DNA from: Chloroflexia bacterium
Lineage (GTDB): Bacteria; Chloroflexota; Chloroflexia; Thermomicrobiales; JALYUS01
Length of the DNA stretch: 9,166 nucleotides
Direction of reading: 5' to 3'
Assembly (NCBI GenBank): GCA_025924435.1
Contig: JAICIL010000179.1
Coordinates: 1-9,166 of the forward strand
Shown: positions 1 through 7,462 of the stretch, in pieces
Numbering within the stretch: position 1 is the stretch's first letter
Layout of the letters: every line of letters starts with the position of its first letter
The notes under the pieces: model-generated
Told to the model about the DNA's origin: nothing
The model's input: only the letters and a program-made list of their open reading frames with translations
Database searches by the model: none
Translations under genes and position numbers: made by a program

Positions 1-33
1 ATCCCGTACGACTGGGCAATCAAGTTCCACTGA
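1..33 (+). CDS. possible C-terminal end of an upstream gene (partial)
   Basis: Frame 1 from the window edge reads IPYDWAIKFH and then a TGA stop at 31-33. It is followed by a short gap and a promoter-like sequence, which fits the end of a gene that begins outside the window. Ten residues are too few to assign a family, and an open frame this short can occur by chance, so this is only a weak call. Confidence 0.3.
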   Translation: MPYDWAIKFH

Positions 34-49
34 ATCCGTCCGATGGACA

Positions 50-78
50 TTGCCGATTGTCCGCACGGTCGTTATACT
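50..78 (+). promoter_or_regulatory. sigma70-type promoter for the antitoxin-toxin pair
   Basis: A -35-like TTGCCG (50-55) and a -10-like TATACT (73-78) are separated by 17 bases, the optimal spacing for a housekeeping sigma factor. Transcription would start near 85, leaving a leader of about 37 bases before the ATG at 122. AbrB-type antitoxins commonly repress their own promoter, so this is a plausible autoregulation site, but I see no clear operator palindrome. Confidence 0.6.
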
Positions 79-121
79 ACCGATGAAGTCGGAAAGTATG
101 ACTTTCGGAGGAGCGCGCACC

Positions 122-409
122 ATGGCAGCATCGGCCACCAAACTCGTTCGCATCCAGGAGAAAGGGCAAGTGACATTGCCCGTCGAGGTGCGACGTAGCC
201 TGAATCTGAAGAAGGGTGATCTTGTCGCCGTGACACAGACGGATGACGGTGTGCTCATCACGCCGCAAGAAATTGTTGCCGCGAAAGCGCTTGACCGGAT
301 CGGGGAAGCGTTGCGCGCCACGGGCTTGACGCTCGAAGAATTGATCGAGTCCGGCAGGGAGGAGCGCGGTAAGATTCTCGAAGAGAAATATGGTATCCCG
401 AACACGTAG
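122..409 (+). CDS. AbrB/MazE-type (SpoVT-AbrB fold) antitoxin
   Basis: This 95-residue protein has an N-terminal swapped-hairpin DNA-binding domain at residues 7-50: the KLVRIQEKGQVTLPVEVRR segment is the family signature, followed by LNLKKGDLVAV and the turn TDDGVLITP. The remaining 45 residues are charged and probably helical, the usual toxin-binding tail. It is expected to repress its own operon and neutralise the PIN toxin, whose gene overlaps its last 20 bases. The start at 122 is chosen because GGAGGAG (107-113) lies 8 bases upstream and because the domain begins a few residues later; an in-frame ATG at 50 would lie at the promoter itself and add an unrelated 24 residues. The family call is firm; pairing with the neighbour is inferred from overlap and order. 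Confidence 0.88.
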   Translation: MAASATKLVRIQEKGQVTLPVEVRRSLNLKKGDLVAVTQTDDGVLITPQEIVAAKALDRIGEALRATGLTLEELIESGREERGKILEEKYGIPNT

Positions 410-824
410 CGTCTTTCTCGACTCAAGTGTCCTGATCGCCGCCGCGATTTCCGCTCGTGGCAGCGCCCGCGATCTTCTCTACCGAGGATTGCGCGGCGAT
501 TTCCGCCTCCTCGTCTCGCCTTTAGTTCTTCGCGAGAGCGAGCGAAATATTCGCGCCAAAGCGCCGCATGTCCTCGATGCATTCGCTGTTCTCGCCGCAG
601 TGCTGACCGACCGCGTAACACCGACACAAGCAGCAGTGGAACAGGCGGCCAAAATGATTGAGTCGAAGGATGCCGCGATTGTTGCCGCTGCGATGGCGGC
701 GCGGGCGCAGTATCTCGCGACCTACGACCGGAAACATCTCCTGGCAAAGAAAGCCGAGATCGGCGAAACATTCGGCATTACCGTCGCCACACCCGACGAA
801 ATACTCGCGACGCTCAATTCATAA
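390..824 (+). CDS. PIN-domain ribonuclease toxin (VapC-like)
   Basis: The 144-residue product has the size and acidic residues of a PIN-domain RNase: D11 in VFLDSSVLI, E49 (or E51) in LVLRESERN, D94 in ESKDAAIVAAA and D113 in YLATYDRKHL. In this fold they coordinate Mg2+ or Mn2+ for RNA cleavage. The gene overlaps the antitoxin gene by 20 bases in another frame, so translation is probably coupled; only a weak GAAGAG-like sequence precedes the ATG. PIN toxins typically cleave tRNA, rRNA or mRNA; the target cannot be read from sequence. All key acidic residues are present, so the toxin looks active. It converges on the minus-strand hydrolase, whose stop lies 41 bases away, and no clear terminator hairpin is visible between them. 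Confidence 0.85.
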   Translation: MVSRTRSVFLDSSVLIAAAISARGSARDLLYRGLRGDFRLLVSPLVLRESERNIRAKAPHVLDAFAVLAAVLTDRVTPTQAAVEQAAKMIESKDAAIVAAAMAARAQYLATYDRKHLLAKKAEIGETFGITVATPDEILATLNS

Positions 825-865
825 CAATTCCCGCATCCATCGGACGAAGCGGTTGATTGTCGCAA

Positions 866-1666
866 TTATCCCTCGATAGATTGAAGAAATTCGCGGACGG
901 TCGCGTTGTACTGGTCGGGCTGCTCCATGTTGTTCAGGTGGCCGACACCGGGGAAGATCACCTTGCGCGCGTCGGGAATCTCGCCGATTAGCCGCGTGCC
1001 GAGCGCAGGCGCGGTCACGTGATCCCGCTCACCGCAGAGGACGAGCGTCGGCACGCGGATACGCGGCAGCACGGCGCGCACATCGGCATGGGCGAGGGCA
1101 ATCGCCGCGCTGCGGAACCCGGCCGGGTGGATGCGCGCGAACATCGCCTCCACCTCGCGGAGCACATCGGCGGGCGGGTCGGGCGCGAGCAGTTGCGGCG
1201 CGCGGGCGCGGGCGTATTCGGCGGGCGTCATCGTCTCCAACGCGCGCAGCCGTGCCTGGAGGCGCGTCTCGCCGTCGTCGCGCGTCGCGTCGCCGCCGAG
1301 CGTCGTGTCCGAGAGGATCAGCGACGCGACGCGGTCGGCATGATCCCGGTAAAATTCCTGCGCCAGCACACCGCCCCACGACTGGCCGAGCAGATGGGCT
1401 TTCGCGATCCCCATCGCGTCGAGGAAGCCCGCAAGGTAGTCCGCGTACTCCGCCATCGGCCAATCGTGGGGCGGGTCGGACGAGCGTCCGTAGCCCGGCG
1501 CGTCCCACGCGATCACGTCGAAGGCGTCGGACAGCCCATCGAGTTGCGTCCGCCACGCGGAAGCGTCCGCGCCGATCCCGTGCATCAGCACGAGCGGCGG
1601 CCCCTGCCCCGCCCGGTCATAGGCGATCTGCAATCCGCGCACCGTGACGTGTCCTGCTGTTGCCAT
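866..1666 (-). CDS. alpha/beta-fold hydrolase
   Basis: A 266-residue single-domain alpha/beta hydrolase, probably cytoplasmic (no signal peptide or membrane segment). Visible features are the oxyanion-hole segment LVLMHGIG (25-32), the DAPGYGRS turn (55-62), the nucleophile elbow GQSWGG with Ser96, the acid Asp215 in LCGERDHVTA and the base His243 in GVGHLNNME. The triad is complete. Closest-looking relatives are esterases and ring-cleavage-product or enol-lactone hydrolases; the substrate cannot be read from sequence. The start at 1666 is chosen because GGAGGGTGAC directly precedes ATG on this strand. An in-frame extension to 1759 would run through the dyad repeat and is rejected. The gene lies 76 bases downstream of the DMGDH-like gene on the same strand, so co-transcription through the repeat is likely. 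Confidence 0.88.
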   Translation of the reverse strand: MATAGHVTVRGLQIAYDRAGQGPPLVLMHGIGADASAWRTQLDGLSDAFDVIAWDAPGYGRSSDPPHDWPMAEYADYLAGFLDAMGIAKAHLLGQSWGGVLAQEFYRDHADRVASLILSDTTLGGDATRDDGETRLQARLRALETMTPAEYARARAPQLLAPDPPADVLREVEAMFARIHPAGFRSAAIALAHADVRAVLPRIRVPTLVLCGERDHVTAPALGTRLIGEIPDARKVIFPGVGHLNNMEQPDQYNATVREFLQSIEG

Positions 1667-1693
1667 GTCACCCTCCTGAGCGAGGGAGAAACC

Positions 1694-1805
1694 GAATGAA
1701 CCGCAAAGGCGCAGAGGACACAAAGGGCGCAAAGAAGAGAGATTATTCAACCCTTTCATCTCCCTTTGCGCCCTCTGCGCTCTCTGCGTCTCCGCGATTC
1801 GCCCC
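1694..1805. repeat. intergenic dyad repeat, copy 1
   Basis: Imperfect inverted repeat. The left arm begins TGAACCGCAAAGGCGCAGAG. The right arm, read on the minus strand, begins CGAATCGCGGAGACGCAGAG and continues with GCGCAGAGGGCGCAAAG, matching the left arm with scattered mismatches. It lies between the DMGDH-like gene and the downstream hydrolase. The right arm is inside the DMGDH-like reading frame and encodes its last 20 or so residues. It is the same family as the elements at 4284, 6224 and 9024. Confidence 0.85.
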
Positions 1806-4253
1806 GGTTTCCTCCCCCTTCAACCGCGTATTCTCCGGGTCGTAGAGCGGCTCGCGGGCGACGGTCGCGGCGTGGCGCGCGCCGAAAAACTGGACGCTGA
1901 CCGCCGTGCCGGGCGTGGCATACGCCGCAGGCAGGTAGCCGTAGGCGATGCTCTTGCCGACCGAGTAGCCGTAGTTCGCACTCGTCACATATCCCAAAAG
2001 ATCGTCGCCGTCGAGGATCGGTTCCTTGCCCATCACGACGACGCGCGGGTCATCGAGCGTCAGGCAGCAGAGTCGGCGCGCGATCCCTCCCGCCTTCACG
2101 CGCAGCAGCGCCTCCCGGCCGAGGAAGTCGCCCTTCTTCAGGTTCACCGCGAAGCCGAGGCCCGCCTCGTACGGGTTGTACTCGGTGTGGATGTCCGCGC
2201 CCCAGAGGCGGTAGCCCTTCTCCAACCGCAGCGATTCGAATGCCCCGCCACCGGCGGCGATCAGGCCGAGCTGCCGCCCCGCCCGCCAGAGCGTGTCCCA
2301 GAGCGCGCGGCCATACTCCGTCGGCGTGTACAACTCCCAGCCAAGTTCGCCGACGTACGAAACGCGCGCCGCGTGTACGGGAATATGGCCAACCGTCGCG
2401 GGGCGGGCGGTGAAATAGGGGAAGCCGCCGTGCGAGAAGTCGTCGTCGCTGACACGCCGGATCAGGTCGCGGGCGCGCGGCCCCCAGAGGCCGACACAAC
2501 ACTCGCTGGAAGAGTGATCGCGGATCGCCACGGAGCCGTCATCCGGCAGGTGTGCGCGGAGCCAGGCGAGGTCGTGCATGCCGGACGCGCCGCCCGTGAC
2601 GAGCAGGAAGCGGTCGGCGGCGAGGCGGGTGATCGTCACGTCGCAGCGGATGCCGCCCCGCGCGGTGAGCATCGCCGTGTACGTCACCTTGCCAATCGGC
2701 TGGTCCATCTGATTCGCCGCCATCCATTGGAGATAATGGAGCGCGCCCGGCCCGGCGATTTCCAGTTTCGTGAACGGCGTCAGGTCGAAGAGCGCGACCC
2801 GCTCCCGCGTCGCCAGATGCTCGATGCCGATGATCGGCGACCAGTTGCGGGCCGTCCACGCGGTGCGCTCCGGCCACGATGCGCCGCGCCGGGCCAGTTC
2901 GTCCGCGTTCGCGGCGTACCACTGGGGCCGCTCCCACCCCGCGCTCTCGAAGCAGTGCGCGCCGAGTTCCTCCTGCCGCCGGTGGAAGGGGCCGAGGCGG
3001 AGGTTGCGCGGCTCCGCCGTCTGGTCGAGCGGATGGATGACGTCGTACACCTCGATGTACTGCCGGTTCGCGCGGGTGCGGACGTAGCCATGGCTCAGCG
3101 CGTGGTGATGGAAGCGGTTCAGGTCGCTTTCGCGCAGGTCAATGCTCGGCGTCCCCTCGACGATCCATTCCGCCATCGCCCGCCCGACGCCGCCCGCGTG
3201 CGTGATCCAGATCGCCTCGGCGGACCAGAAGCCGCGCACATCCGGCGACTCGCCCAGGAGCGAGAAACCATCCGGTGTGAAGGAGAAGAGGCCGTTGAAG
3301 ACCGAGACCAGCCCCGCGTCGCACAGGGCGGGGATGCGTGCGTAGGCGTCCGCCAACGACGCCGCCATGTGTTCCGGCGTGTACGGCATGATCGCGGGGT
3401 GATCGTTCGCGAGCAAATCTTCCGCGTCCACGGGCAGCGGGTCGTGTCGGTAGGAGCCGAAGCCGTACGCGCTGCCGTACTGGCGGAAGTAGAGGTCCTT
3501 ATCCTGATGGCGAAGGATCGGATGCCGGAGGATGTCGCGCTCGCCCGCCAGTTCGGGGAGCGGGTTTGTGCGCGCGAAGATGTGCTGCATCGGCGTGAGC
3601 GGGATCGGCACGCCGGCCATCTTCCCGATCAGCGGCCCCCAGATGCCCGCCGCCGAGACGACGATCTCCGTCGCGATCCGCCCTTCGGGCGTGACGACCG
3701 CCCGCACGTGCCCATTGTCCACTTCGATGCCGGTGACGGGCGTGAACGCGTAGAAGGTCGCGCCATGTTCCGACGCTTCGGCGGCCAGGCCGCTCGCGAT
3801 CCCCGCCGCATTGACGACGCAGTCGCCGGGCACGAAGAACGCGCCATACAGATCGTCCGTGCGGAGGAGGGGGATCATCCGCCCCGCCTCGTCCGGCCCG
3901 ATCAGGTGCGCCTCCAGCCCCCACGACATCGCCTGCCCGACGCGCCGCTTCAACTCCTCCCACCGCTCCGGCGTCGAAGCGATCTCCATGCCGCCGGTGC
4001 GCCAGAAGGCGGGTTCCGGCGTCCGCACCGTGCGATAGAGCTCCGCGCTCCACATCGCCAGTTGGGTGACGCTCCTGGAGACGTTGTGCTGGAACATCAT
4101 CCCCGGCGCGTGGGAGGTCGAGCCCCAGTTCTGGCCGAGCGGCCCTTGTTCGAGGACGACGATGTCCCGCCAGCCCATCCGCGTCAGGAAATAGGCGGTG
4201 CTGCACCCGACAATCCCCGCGCCGATGATGACAACCCGCGCGTGCGTCCGCAT
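1743..4253 (-). CDS. dimethylglycine/sarcosine dehydrogenase-like FAD-GcvT fusion
   Basis: An 836-residue, two-part enzyme. Residues 1-380 are a DAO-type FAD oxidoreductase domain: dinucleotide-binding VVIIGAGIVG (7-16), LEQ acidic end (34-36), and His48 in GSTSHAPG, which aligns by motif with the covalent FAD histidine of DMGDH. A linker domain (about 385-440) is followed by a GcvT aminomethyltransferase domain (about 470-710), with GGIRCDVTI (Asp538), YVGELGWELY (633-642) and LEKGYRLWGADI, and a GcvT C-terminal barrel (about 725-812). Known relatives oxidatively demethylate dimethylglycine, sarcosine or similar N-methyl amines and pass the one-carbon unit to tetrahydrofolate. The length fits the 810-860 residue family. 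The tail from residue 817 is encoded by the dyad repeat and is probably functionless. The ATG at 4253 starts just before the FAD motif; the upstream AAAGGGG is a moderate ribosome site. The substrate is uncertain. Confidence 0.88.
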   Translation of the reverse strand: MRTHARVVIIGAGIVGCSTAYFLTRMGWRDIVVLEQGPLGQNWGSTSHAPGMMFQHNVSRSVTQLAMWSAELYRTVRTPEPAFWRTGGMEIASTPERWEELKRRVGQAMSWGLEAHLIGPDEAGRMIPLLRTDDLYGAFFVPGDCVVNAAGIASGLAAEASEHGATFYAFTPVTGIEVDNGHVRAVVTPEGRIATEIVVSAAGIWGPLIGKMAGVPIPLTPMQHIFARTNPLPELAGERDILRHPILRHQDKDLYFRQYGSAYGFGSYRHDPLPVDAEDLLANDHPAIMPYTPEHMAASLADAYARIPALCDAGLVSVFNGLFSFTPDGFSLLGESPDVRGFWSAEAIWITHAGGVGRAMAEWIVEGTPSIDLRESDLNRFHHHALSHGYVRTRANRQYIEVYDVIHPLDQTAEPRNLRLGPFHRRQEELGAHCFESAGWERPQWYAANADELARRGASWPERTAWTARNWSPIIGIEHLATRERVALFDLTPFTKLEIAGPGALHYLQWMAANQMDQPIGKVTYTAMLTARGGIRCDVTITRLAADRFLLVTGGASGMHDLAWLRAHLPDDGSVAIRDHSSSECCVGLWGPRARDLIRRVSDDDFSHGGFPYFTARPATVGHIPVHAARVSYVGELGWELYTPTEYGRALWDTLWRAGRQLGLIAAGGGAFESLRLEKGYRLWGADIHTEYNPYEAGLGFAVNLKKGDFLGREALLRVKAGGIARRLCCLTLDDPRVVVMGKEPILDGDDLLGYVTSANYGYSVGKSIAYGYLPAAYATPGTAVSVQFFGARHAATVAREPLYDPENTRLKGEETGANRGDAESAEGAKGDERVE

Positions 4254-4283
4254 CGCGCACCCCTTTCGCGCTCACAACGAAAG

Positions 4284-4371
4284 ATTGGACCACAGAGGCA
4301 CAGAGGAGACAGAGCAGCAACGGGGATTTTCCCATATTTTCTCCGCGCTCTCCGTGCCTCTGCAGTTCAAC
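4284..4371. repeat. intergenic dyad repeat, copy 2
   Basis: Inverted repeat with left arm TTGGACCACAGAGGCACAGA (from 4285) and right arm ending CTCTGCAGTTCAA (to 4370), about 20 paired positions per arm with mismatches. The spacer contains an A/T-rich GGGATTTTCCC stretch. It fills most of the 113-base gap between two minus-strand genes. Its right end contains the TGA stop (4367-4369) of the endonuclease/phosphatase-family gene. It is a more diverged copy of the family at 1694, 6224 and 9024. Confidence 0.8.
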
Positions 4372-5224
4372 TCTCCCCCTCCGGGATGAAGTTTACTTCC
4401 ATCGCCGCGTGGTCGCTCAGTTTATCGAAGCCAAGTCCGGCGTATCGTTCCGGGTGCGGCGTGCGGAAGTCTTCGAGATAGCGGCAGTCCCGCGCGCCGA
4501 GCGAGCGCGAGGCGAGGATATGGTCGAGGCGGAAGCCATTGCCCGAGGCGAGGTGATACCAACTGAACTCCTGCCGCGCGTAGCCGTGCAGCGCGCGGTA
4601 GACATCGGTGAGGTCGAAGGCGGCCAGGCCGGTCAGCACGTTCCGCTCGCTCGCGTGCATCGCCGCGTTGGTGATCGCGAATGCGCCGTTCGCGCGCCGG
4701 GTCTGCCCGAAGGTGATCACCTCGCCCGCCGCCGTCTCGTGCTGCGGCAGATTGAAGTCGCCGCAGAGGATGCGGTGCCGGTGCGTCGCGCGGGCCAGCC
4801 CCGCGTAGAGCCGTTCCAGCGTCCGAATGCGCACGTCCCGATCGCGACCGCCGTAACTCACCGGGACGTAGACCGTGTGCAATTCGATCATCCCCCACGG
4901 CGACGCGACGGCGACCGAGAGCAGCCGTTCGGGCCACGGCACACCGATCCTGTCCCGCCCCTCCGCGCAGACGGCGCACCGCCATCTGCTCGCGATCAGC
5001 ACGCCGCTCGCCCGCTTCCCGCCGCGATCGTCGCTCACCCCGGCGAAGCCGTCCGCGACGTGCGCGAAGCCCGCCCGTCTTAATGCGAGCCGATATTCCG
5101 CGACGCGGTTGATCCGCACTTCCTGCAACGCGACGATGTCCGGCGCGCTGGCGGCGAGCGCCGTCACCTGATGGGGAATCCGGGCTGCTCCCGCGCGGGC
5201 GACATTCCAAGAGATCAATCGCAT
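4367..5224 (-). CDS. endonuclease/exonuclease/phosphatase (EEP) superfamily protein
   Basis: A 285-residue protein with the EEP metal-dependent phosphoesterase motifs in order: SWNVA (Asn7), ALQEVR (Glu35), HTVYVP (116-121), GDFNLP (Asp156, Asn158), FRLDHILAS (Asp234) and LSDHAAMEV (Asp271, His272). These match exonuclease III/AP-endonuclease-like enzymes. The order and the short N-terminus favour a DNA-repair-type nuclease over a secreted sphingomyelinase or inositol phosphatase, but other phosphodiesters are possible. There is no signal peptide from the chosen ATG. The start at 5224 is selected because the family begins almost directly with M-x-L-I-S-W-N; GGAG lies about 12 bases upstream, a somewhat long spacing. 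An in-frame extension upstream to 5335 has no family content. It is the first gene of the minus-strand block, and its stop codon lies in dyad repeat copy 2. Confidence 0.87.
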   Translation of the reverse strand: MRLISWNVARAGAARIPHQVTALAASAPDIVALQEVRINRVAEYRLALRRAGFAHVADGFAGVSDDRGGKRASGVLIASRWRCAVCAEGRDRIGVPWPERLLSVAVASPWGMIELHTVYVPVSYGGRDRDVRIRTLERLYAGLARATHRHRILCGDFNLPQHETAAGEVITFGQTRRANGAFAITNAAMHASERNVLTGLAAFDLTDVYRALHGYARQEFSWYHLASGNGFRLDHILASRSLGARDCRYLEDFRTPHPERYAGLGFDKLSDHAAMEVNFIPEGES

Positions 5225-5369
5225 CGGCGCTCGCCGCTCCTTCCCCGGATGAGAGGGACATCGTACCCCAGGCGGCACAAATCTACGAGTGGCCGGATAC
5301 GGAGCCGGATGATGCGATACACTCCCCACCAGCAAGCAGGTGCGGTGAGCGATGAGAAAGGGGCGACCG

Positions 5370-6218
5370 ATGGCCGACTGGTCCGATCACGATCTCTCGA
5401 TCAATGGGCTGACGATCCACTACTACCGGATGGGGCGGCGCGACAAGCCACCCGTCGTGCTGCTGCACGGGTTCTCCGATAGCGGGTTGGCCTGGACGCG
5501 CCTCGCCCGCGACCTCGCGCCGGAGTATGACCTCATCATGCCCGATGCCGTCAGCCACGGGCGTTCCAGCGGGCCGGGGCCGGAGGGATTCCGCGCCCGC
5601 GCGGTCTCGGACGTGCGCGCGCTTATCGAAATGCTCGAGTTGGAGCGCCCCGCCCTGATCGGGCATTCGATGGGCGCGCGTACCGCCGCGGGCGTCGCGG
5701 CGGAGGCATCGGACCGTATCCGCTGCGCCGTGCTGGAAGATCCGCCGTGGCGCGACGCGGCCCCCGAACCGCGCCGGGAAGACGCGAGCGAACCCGCGCG
5801 GCCTAGTCAAGCGCCGACCGGCAGCCCGCGCTGGGCAGAATGGCTCGCCGCATTCAAGACGCTCAGCCCCGAGGAGCGGGTCGCGCAGGCGCGCGTCGAG
5901 CGGCCGATGTGGGCGGAGGAAGATCGCATCCCCTGGGCGGAGGGCAAAGGGCTGTTCAATCTGGACGCCCTCAAGGAGATCGGCGCGGCGGCCCCGCCGT
6001 GGCGCGATGTTGTCCGCAAAATCACCTGCCCCGTCCTGCTCATCACCGCCGACCCCGAGCGCGGCGGCATCGTCACGCCCGACGTGGCGGAGGAGGCGGC
6101 GCGGCTCTGGCGCACGGGCCGCGTCGTGCGGATCGCCAATGCGGGCCACAACATCCGCCGCGACCAATACGAGCCATTCCGCACGGCAGTCGTCGCATTC
6201 CTTCGGGAGAACGTCTGA
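5370..6218 (+). CDS. alpha/beta-fold hydrolase
   Basis: A 282-residue alpha/beta hydrolase unlike the one at 866-1666 outside the common motifs. It has VVLLHGFSDSG (29-39, oxyanion hole), PDAVSHGRS (58-66), nucleophile Ser100 in GHSMGAR, acid Asp228 in LLITADPERGG and His260 in NAGHNIRRDQ, so the triad is complete. A lid region of about 90 residues (roughly 118-210) is rich in Pro, Glu, Arg and Trp. Substrate is unknown; the general plan resembles esterases and haloperoxidase-like hydrolases. The start at 5370 has AAAGGGG (5357-5363) 6 bases upstream; an in-frame ATG at 5352 would give six more residues and cannot be excluded. It is the first gene of the plus-strand block, separated from the divergent gene at 5224 by 145 bases. 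Confidence 0.88.
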   Translation: MADWSDHDLSINGLTIHYYRMGRRDKPPVVLLHGFSDSGLAWTRLARDLAPEYDLIMPDAVSHGRSSGPGPEGFRARAVSDVRALIEMLELERPALIGHSMGARTAAGVAAEASDRIRCAVLEDPPWRDAAPEPRREDASEPARPSQAPTGSPRWAEWLAAFKTLSPEERVAQARVERPMWAEEDRIPWAEGKGLFNLDALKEIGAAAPPWRDVVRKITCPVLLITADPERGGIVTPDVAEEAARLWRTGRVVRIANAGHNIRRDQYEPFRTAVVAFLRENV

Positions 6219-6223
6219 GCGAT

Positions 6224-6351
6224 GAAACCGGGGAGAACCGCGGAGACGCAAAGATCGCAGAGAGAGCAGAGGGAGAGAAAAGATAGGTCTCTCACTCCCA
6301 TACTCCCATCTCCGTGTTTCTCTGCGTTCTCTGCGTCTCTGCGGTTCAATT
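6224..6351. repeat. intergenic dyad repeat, copy 3
   Basis: Inverted repeat with left arm containing GAACCGCGGAGACGCAAAGA (from 6235). The right arm, on the minus strand, reads TTGAACCGCAGAGACGCAGA and then GAACGCAGAGAAACACGGAG. It fills the 154-base gap between the second hydrolase and the racemase family gene. A flanking AAACCGGGG next to the left arm also occurs at the right arm of copy 1, so the element is longer than its core. There is no clear T-run after the dyad, so it is not an obvious intrinsic terminator. Confidence 0.85.
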
Positions 6352-6372
6352 GGGTTCGATCAGGAGATGGAG

Positions 6373-7383
6373 ATGCCGGTGTCGCGGACGATCACGACGA
6401 TTGATGCCCATGCGGCGGGGGAGCCGCTGCGTATCGTCACGGCGGGGCTGCCGCCGCTGCCGGGCGCGACGATCCTCGCGCGGCGGCGGGCGATGCTCGC
6501 GCACCACGACGATCTCCGCCGCATCCTGATGTGGGAGCCGCGCGGCCACGCCGATATGTACGGCTGCATCCTCACGCCGCCGGTGACGCCAGACGCCGCA
6601 TACGGTGTCTTGTTCATGCACAACGAGGGGTACAGCACGATGTGCGGCCACGGCATCATCGCCCTGACGACGGCGCTGCTCGAAACCGGGCAACTGCCGC
6701 GCGCCGAGCCGATCACCGAGGTCGGCTACGACACGCCCGCCGGGTTCGTCCTCGCCCGCGCGGCGATTGCGGGCGACCGCGTGTGCCGCGTCACGTTCCG
6801 CAATGTGCCGTCGTTCGTCCATACCGCCGGGCTGTGCATCGCCGTGGATGGCAAGGGAATCGCGGTGGATGTCGTCTTCGGCGGCGCGTTCTACGCGCTC
6901 GTGGAGGCGACGGCGCTCGATGTGAATCTCGCCGTACGCTCTGAACGCATCGCGGAACTGATCGCGCGCGGCATGGCGGTCAAGCACGCGGTCGAGGCGG
7001 CAGCAACGATTGCGCACCCGACGGAGCCGGAACTGACGGGCATCTACGGCACGATCATCACCGGCCCGCCGGAAGGGGAGGGGGCGCGCCAGCGGAATGT
7101 CACGATTTTCGCGGAAGGCGAGGTGGACCGCTCGCCCTGCGGCACCGGCACCGCCGCGACGACCGCCGCCCTGATCGCGCGCGGCGCGCTCGCGCTCGGT
7201 GAGGAGTGGGTCAACGAGAGCATCATCGGCACCCGCTTCACCGGGCGTGCCCTCGAAGCGACGCGCGTCGGCGACCACCCGGCGATCGTCCCGGAAATCG
7301 GCGGCCGGGGCTTCATCACCGGCTATCATACCTTCGTCCTCGACCCCGAAGACGAGGCGGGGCGCGGCTTTCTCGTGCGGTAG
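6373..7383 (+). CDS. proline racemase family enzyme (proline racemase or 4-hydroxyproline 2-epimerase)
   Basis: A 336-residue protein with the paired-domain diaminopimelate-epimerase-like fold of the proline racemase family. The N-terminus TIDAHAAGEPLRIV (9-22) is characteristic. The two catalytic cysteines are both present: Cys91 in MCGHGIIA and Cys256 in DRSPCGTGTA, with GGAFYA between them. Dehydratases of this family (trans-3-hydroxyproline) carry Thr at the second site, so Cys/Cys argues for racemisation or epimerisation by two-base proton transfer. Proline versus 4-hydroxyproline cannot be settled by eye. The start at 6373 is preferred because AGGAG (6362-6366) is 6 bases upstream; an in-frame ATG at 6367 directly abuts it. 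The gene lies between dyad repeat copy 3 and a short hairpin. It could share imino acid or N-methyl amino acid metabolism with the DMGDH-like enzyme, an inference from proximity only. Confidence 0.88.
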   Translation: MPVSRTITTIDAHAAGEPLRIVTAGLPPLPGATILARRRAMLAHHDDLRRILMWEPRGHADMYGCILTPPVTPDAAYGVLFMHNEGYSTMCGHGIIALTTALLETGQLPRAEPITEVGYDTPAGFVLARAAIAGDRVCRVTFRNVPSFVHTAGLCIAVDGKGIAVDVVFGGAFYALVEATALDVNLAVRSERIAELIARGMAVKHAVEAAATIAHPTEPELTGIYGTIITGPPEGEGARQRNVTIFAEGEVDRSPCGTGTAATTAALIARGALALGEEWVNESIIGTRFTGRALEATRVGDHPAIVPEIGGRGFITGYHTFVLDPEDEAGRGFLVR

Positions 7384-7390
7384 GGAGGAA

Positions 7391-7426
7391 CCCTAACCCC
7401 CGGCCCCTTCCCTAAAAGGAAGGGGA
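7391..7426. repeat. short GC-rich hairpin between genes
   Basis: CCCCTTCC (7404-7411) pairs perfectly with GGAAGGGG (7418-7425) around a CTAAAA loop, preceded by CCCTAACCCCCGG. It begins 8 bases after the racemase stop. There is no T-run, so Rho-independent termination is doubtful. It looks like a small repeated intergenic element of the kind common in GC-rich genomes, but only one copy is present here. Confidence 0.6.
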
Positions 7427-7462
7427 GCGATCCTGCCGGATGGCTGAACTGAGGAGGTGATG

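Noticed and set aside
1667..1759. N-terminal extension of the minus-strand alpha/beta hydrolase
   Set aside because: The extra 31 residues come from the dyad repeat, and a strong GGAGGGTGAC site sits directly before the ATG at 1666.
1872..4481. Very long plus-strand open frame (869 codons) opposite the DMGDH-like gene
   Set aside because: It is antisense to a gene with clear FAD and GcvT motifs, and its translation is Arg/Ala/Pro-rich without recognisable domains, as expected of the complement of GC-rich coding DNA.
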